64,000 bases of DNA from Asanoa ferruginea (GTDB lineage Bacteria > Actinomycetota > Actinomycetes > Mycobacteriales > Micromonosporaceae): positions 3,658,001-3,722,000 of the forward strand of contig NZ_QUMQ01000001.1 of the NCBI RefSeq assembly GCF_003387075.1, given 5' to 3'. Made by a program: the position numbers and the translations under genes. The notes under the pieces are model-generated. The model was not told where the DNA came from, searched no databases, and saw only the letters and a program-made list of their open reading frames with translations. This document shows, in pieces, positions 61,643 to 64,000 of the stretch (the stretch's first letter is position 1; every line of letters starts with the position of its first letter).

Positions 61643-61903
61643 GTGGTTGACGCGAGCGATCAACAAACCAATGGGACGGCATCCGCCGACCCAATTAATT
61701 GCACCGTGGACGATGTCGAATCCGAATTGTCGACAAAACGTGCCCCGACGGGTACGTCGAATATCGACCAATCGGCATTAGAATTAGATTTTGACATCAC
61801 TATTGTTGGCGGGGCAGATGGCAGGCGGTTAGCGGCCGAACAGGTCAACGCCATTCTGGAGGTTGTCGGTTGGTTCACTCGAAGGCCACCTCGGTCGACA
61901 TGA
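61643..61903 (+). CDS. Small acidic protein coupled to the recombinase
   Basis: An 86-residue acidic protein from GTG 61643 with AAGGGA 5 nt upstream. Its stop overlaps the recombinase start (ATGA at 61900-61903), so translation is coupled, as for small accessory genes or recombination directionality factors. Another frame with a stronger ribosome binding site (AAAGGAG, ATG 61587) gives 64 residues and ends at 61781 inside this one; the two could be one gene broken by a frameshift around 61620-61660. Composition is less GC-rich here. Function is not recognised. Confidence 0.5.
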   Translation: MVDASDQQTNGTASADPINCTVDDVESELSTKRAPTGTSNIDQSALELDFDITIVGGADGRRLAAEQVNAILEVVGWFTRRPPRST

Positions 61904-64000
61904 CTGAGAACAGCGAAGCGGATTCTGCCAAGCTCGCGACCTGGCTCCAGGCTCGTGTCGTCGACACTCCCGAACCGCGCCGGCTGCGGCTGGCCTGGAT
62001 GGGAAGAACCTCGGACGATGAGGTCCAAGACCCGACAATTTCGCTACCCAGGCAGCTGCGCTCCTGCCACGTCGCGCTGGGCGACGACATGGAGATCAGG
62101 CTGCACTTCTGGGACGTGGAGACCTCACGCAAGGCTCTCGGCGCTCGGGGGAGTAGCTCTGCTTGGCGCAACTTCGACATCGACATCCCACGCGACGGCG
62201 GGATCGCCGACTTGCTTGCCGAGGCTCAGCGGCCCGACCGTAGGTTCGATGGGGTCATCTGCGAATCCATCGACCGCATCGCACGGCTGACCTACCAGAG
62301 CACGAAGATCGAACACGACCTCGAACAGCTTGGCATTCCGCTGATTGCCGCGGACGAGCCGGTTATGCGATCAGCGCGGACGGGCCGCATCGAGAAGAAG
62401 GCCGGCATGGTGCTGCTGCGCCGCGCCAAGCAAGGTGTCGCCGAGTGGTACGTGCTCGAAATGCTGGAGAAGTCCCGCAATGGCATCGAGATCCACACGG
62501 ACCAGGGCTTTAACGTCGGCAAGCCGCCCTACGGTTACCGCGCCGAGCGAATCCGCCACCCGGTTCCTGCCAAACGAGCCGAGGGCAAGCACAAGACCAA
62601 GCTCACGCCCGATACCGTGCGCGGCCCGGTCGTCACGCGAATCTTCGAGATGCGCGCCAACGACGGTCTCTCCTACCGCATGATCGCCAGCAGGTTGAAC
62701 GAGGACCTCACTGAGAACCCACCACCGGAGCCGGTTGACCCCACCCGAGCGCTGGGCCGATGGAGCCCGCCATCGGTGCGCGAGATCCTGCTCAACCCGA
62801 AGTACACCGGTCACATGGTCTGGAACCGCCGCGCCACCAAGGACAAGCAAAGTCCCGGCAAGTTGAACCCGCGTGACGAGTGGGTCATCTCCAGTCGCCC
62901 CGTACACGAGGCGCTCGTAGACGTCGAACTCTTCCTCGCCGCGCAGCCCACGCCACGGCGACGCGACAGGGCCCGTGCGGATCTTGGCGCGATGGCCCTC
63001 AACCCACATCGACAGACGAAAAGCGTCTACCGCCTTCGGTCCTACGTGTACTGCTCACCCTGCGGAACGCGCATGCACGGCAAACGCAACCACGCCGGCA
63101 CCCCCTACAGCTACTGCCAGCCTCGGGGACGAGTCCGTCCGGACGGCCACCCCGCCACCGTATGGGTCAACGAGCGCAAACTCACCGATGTCGTGTCCCA
63201 CTTCTTTAACACCCACGTTCTCGGACCCGACCGCGTCCAACTCGTCGCGGCAAGCCTGCCCGCGGCCGCAACACACGCCGCCGCAGCCCACCGCCAAGCG
63301 GAGATCGTCTTAGAACGACGGGTGGCCGAGCTCGAAAGGTCAGCCGACAACCTGCTTCGTGCCCTGGAGAGAAACGCTGACGCCGATGGCCACTTTTTCG
63401 CACGCATGAACCGCCGCGTCAAAGAGCTTGATCGGGAGATGGCAGAGGCGGCCAACGCCCTCGCCGCACACCGTGCGGCGGCGCCTGAACCGCCGACCAA
63501 CGATGTCTCCCTGCTCGACCTGCTACCGCTGGTCGAGATCGATCTCAACGAGCTGGCGGCCGACCGCCTCCGCAGGTTCCTCGACGCCTTCCGGGTCGAG
63601 ATCCACTACGACCACCGCAGCCGACGCGCAACACTCAAGGCCGAGATCAGCGGACAACTGATCGAGGAACTTACCCGGGTGGCGAACTGGGGACAGCCAA
63701 CACCAGAACGCGGAAACGGGGAGGACTCACACGCTGGCGACACCGCAGCGCACAGTTTAAGGAAGTGCCCCCGGCAGGATTCGAACCTGCGCCCCCGCCT
63801 CCGGAGGGCGGTGCTCTATCCCCTGAGCTACGGGGGCTCAGCGACCGAGAAAGAGTACCAGGGATCCGACCGGCGGCGTTCGGTGGCACCCGGGAGGTGC
63901 CTTATCCGGGGTCCGAGCTGCGGCGGAAGCTGTCTCTTCAGTGGATGCGCCGGGTGTCGGCCGCCGAGAAGCATGTGTCGTCCGGGCAAATACGGAGGCT
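61900..64000 (+). CDS. Large serine recombinase; frame runs through the tRNA gene to the window edge
   Basis: At least 700 codons from ATG 61900. The resolvase domain starts RRLRLAWMGRTSDDEVQDPT with the likely catalytic Ser in RTSDDE, and has CESIDRIARL near residue 127. The recombinase domain (GKPPYGYRAERI, SPPSVREILLNPKYTG) and zinc ribbon (VYCSPCGTRMHGKRNH) follow, then a coiled coil (ALERNADADGHFFARMNRRV) and a C-terminal part to about residue 620. No stop occurs before the tRNA-Arg gene: the frame continues antisense through it and remains open at base 64000. The natural stop probably lay in the circular element beyond the attachment site, so integration altered the C-terminus. It is the likely integrase of the newest island layer. 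Confidence 0.85.
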   Translation, partial: MTENSEADSAKLATWLQARVVDTPEPRRLRLAWMGRTSDDEVQDPTISLPRQLRSCHVALGDDMEIRLHFWDVETSRKALGARGSSSAWRNFDIDIPRDGGIADLLAEAQRPDRRFDGVICESIDRIARLTYQSTKIEHDLEQLGIPLIAADEPVMRSARTGRIEKKAGMVLLRRAKQGVAEWYVLEMLEKSRNGIEIHTDQGFNVGKPPYGYRAERIRHPVPAKRAEGKHKTKLTPDTVRGPVVTRIFEMRANDGLSYRMIASRLNEDLTENPPPEPVDPTRALGRWSPPSVREILLNPKYTGHMVWNRRATKDKQSPGKLNPRDEWVISSRPVHEALVDVELFLAAQPTPRRRDRARADLGAMALNPHRQTKSVYRLRSYVYCSPCGTRMHGKRNHAGTPYSYCQPRGRVRPDGHPATVWVNERKLTDVVSHFFNTHVLGPDRVQLVAASLPAAATHAAAAHRQAEIVLERRVAELERSADNLLRALERNADADGHFFARMNRRVKELDREMAEAANALAAHRAAAPEPPTNDVSLLDLLPLVEIDLNELAADRLRRFLDAFRVEIHYDHRSRRATLKAEISGQLIEELTRVANWGQPTPERGNGEDSHAGDTAAHSLRKCPRQDSNLRPRLRRAVLYPLSYGGSATEKEYQGSDRRRSVAPGRCLIRGPSCGGSCLFSGCAGCRPPRSMCRPGKYGG
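63766..63837 (-). tRNA. tRNA-Arg (anticodon CCG)
   Basis: A 72-nt cloverleaf on the minus strand: acceptor GCCCCCG with CGGGGGC, D-arm GCTC/GAGC, anticodon stem CCGCC/GGCGG around loop CTCCGGA (anticodon CCG, codon CGG), T-arm GCAGG-TTCGAAT-CCTGC, discriminator A. CCA is not encoded. Its 3' end faces the island, and the recombinase frame runs directly into it, the usual geometry of an attachment site in a tRNA 3' end. Confidence 0.95.

Overview
The window is high-GC DNA with actinobacterial codon use and frequent GTG starts. Its content (SARP-type regulator, SNF2/DISARM genes, STAND proteins with TPR arrays, large serine recombinases) suggests a filamentous actinomycete, possibly Micromonosporaceae. 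That placement is inference; no rRNA or other marker gene is present.

Left backbone (1-5.9 kb): a SARP/NB-ARC regulator cut by the window edge, two alpha/beta hydrolases (one secreted), cutC, and a DUF4265 gene killed by an in-frame stop.

From about 5.9 kb to the tRNA-Arg(CCG) gene at 63.77 kb the window is a layered genomic island, almost entirely anti-phage defence and mobile DNA. The right end is a large serine recombinase whose reading frame runs into the 3' end of the tRNA gene. Two copies of a tRNA-3'-end-plus-terminator scar (5.92-6.01 and 33.73-33.82 kb), two relics of serine recombinase genes (33.53 and 54.69 kb), an IS481 element and five dispersed copies of a 75-bp repeat (R1-R5) indicate repeated integration.

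Modules in order. (1) 6.4-14.1 kb: small HTH protein, then a leftward, largely overlapping operon headed by a Rad50/SMC-like ATPase and ending in a glycine-zipper membrane protein, plus a DUF4352 lipoprotein. (2) 14.2-33.5 kb: a complete class 1 DISARM operon (drmD-drmMI-drmA-drmB-drmC) bracketed by two paralogous HTH-methyltransferase-TRD fusions and followed by a Ser/Thr kinase with TPR-like repeats. (3) 34.0-36.9 and 37.2-40.5 kb: two homologous pairs, each a small two-TM protein translationally coupled to a STAND NTPase/TPR protein. All four proteins carry the same Gly/Asn/Gln-rich RHIM-like amyloid motif, at the C-terminus of the membrane protein and the N-terminus of the STAND protein. 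(4) 41.0-46.2 kb: HEPN/zinc-ribbon protein, Shedu-like DUF4263 nuclease, a third HTH-methyltransferase-TRD protein and a two-TM protein. (5) 46.7-59.6 kb: HEPN-like protein, DUF4268 nuclease, relics of a type ISP restriction enzyme and a phosphoesterase, a possible degenerate CRISPR remnant, small nuclease-like gene pairs, a CoiA-like protein and a Gabija pair (gajA/gajB). (6) 60.1-64.0 kb: IS481 copy, WD40 relic, small coupled gene, recombinase and tRNA.

The strongest candidates for something under-described are the amyloid-motif membrane-protein/STAND pairs, the DISARM operon extended with HTH-methyltransferases and a kinase, and the leftward SMC-like ATPase operon.
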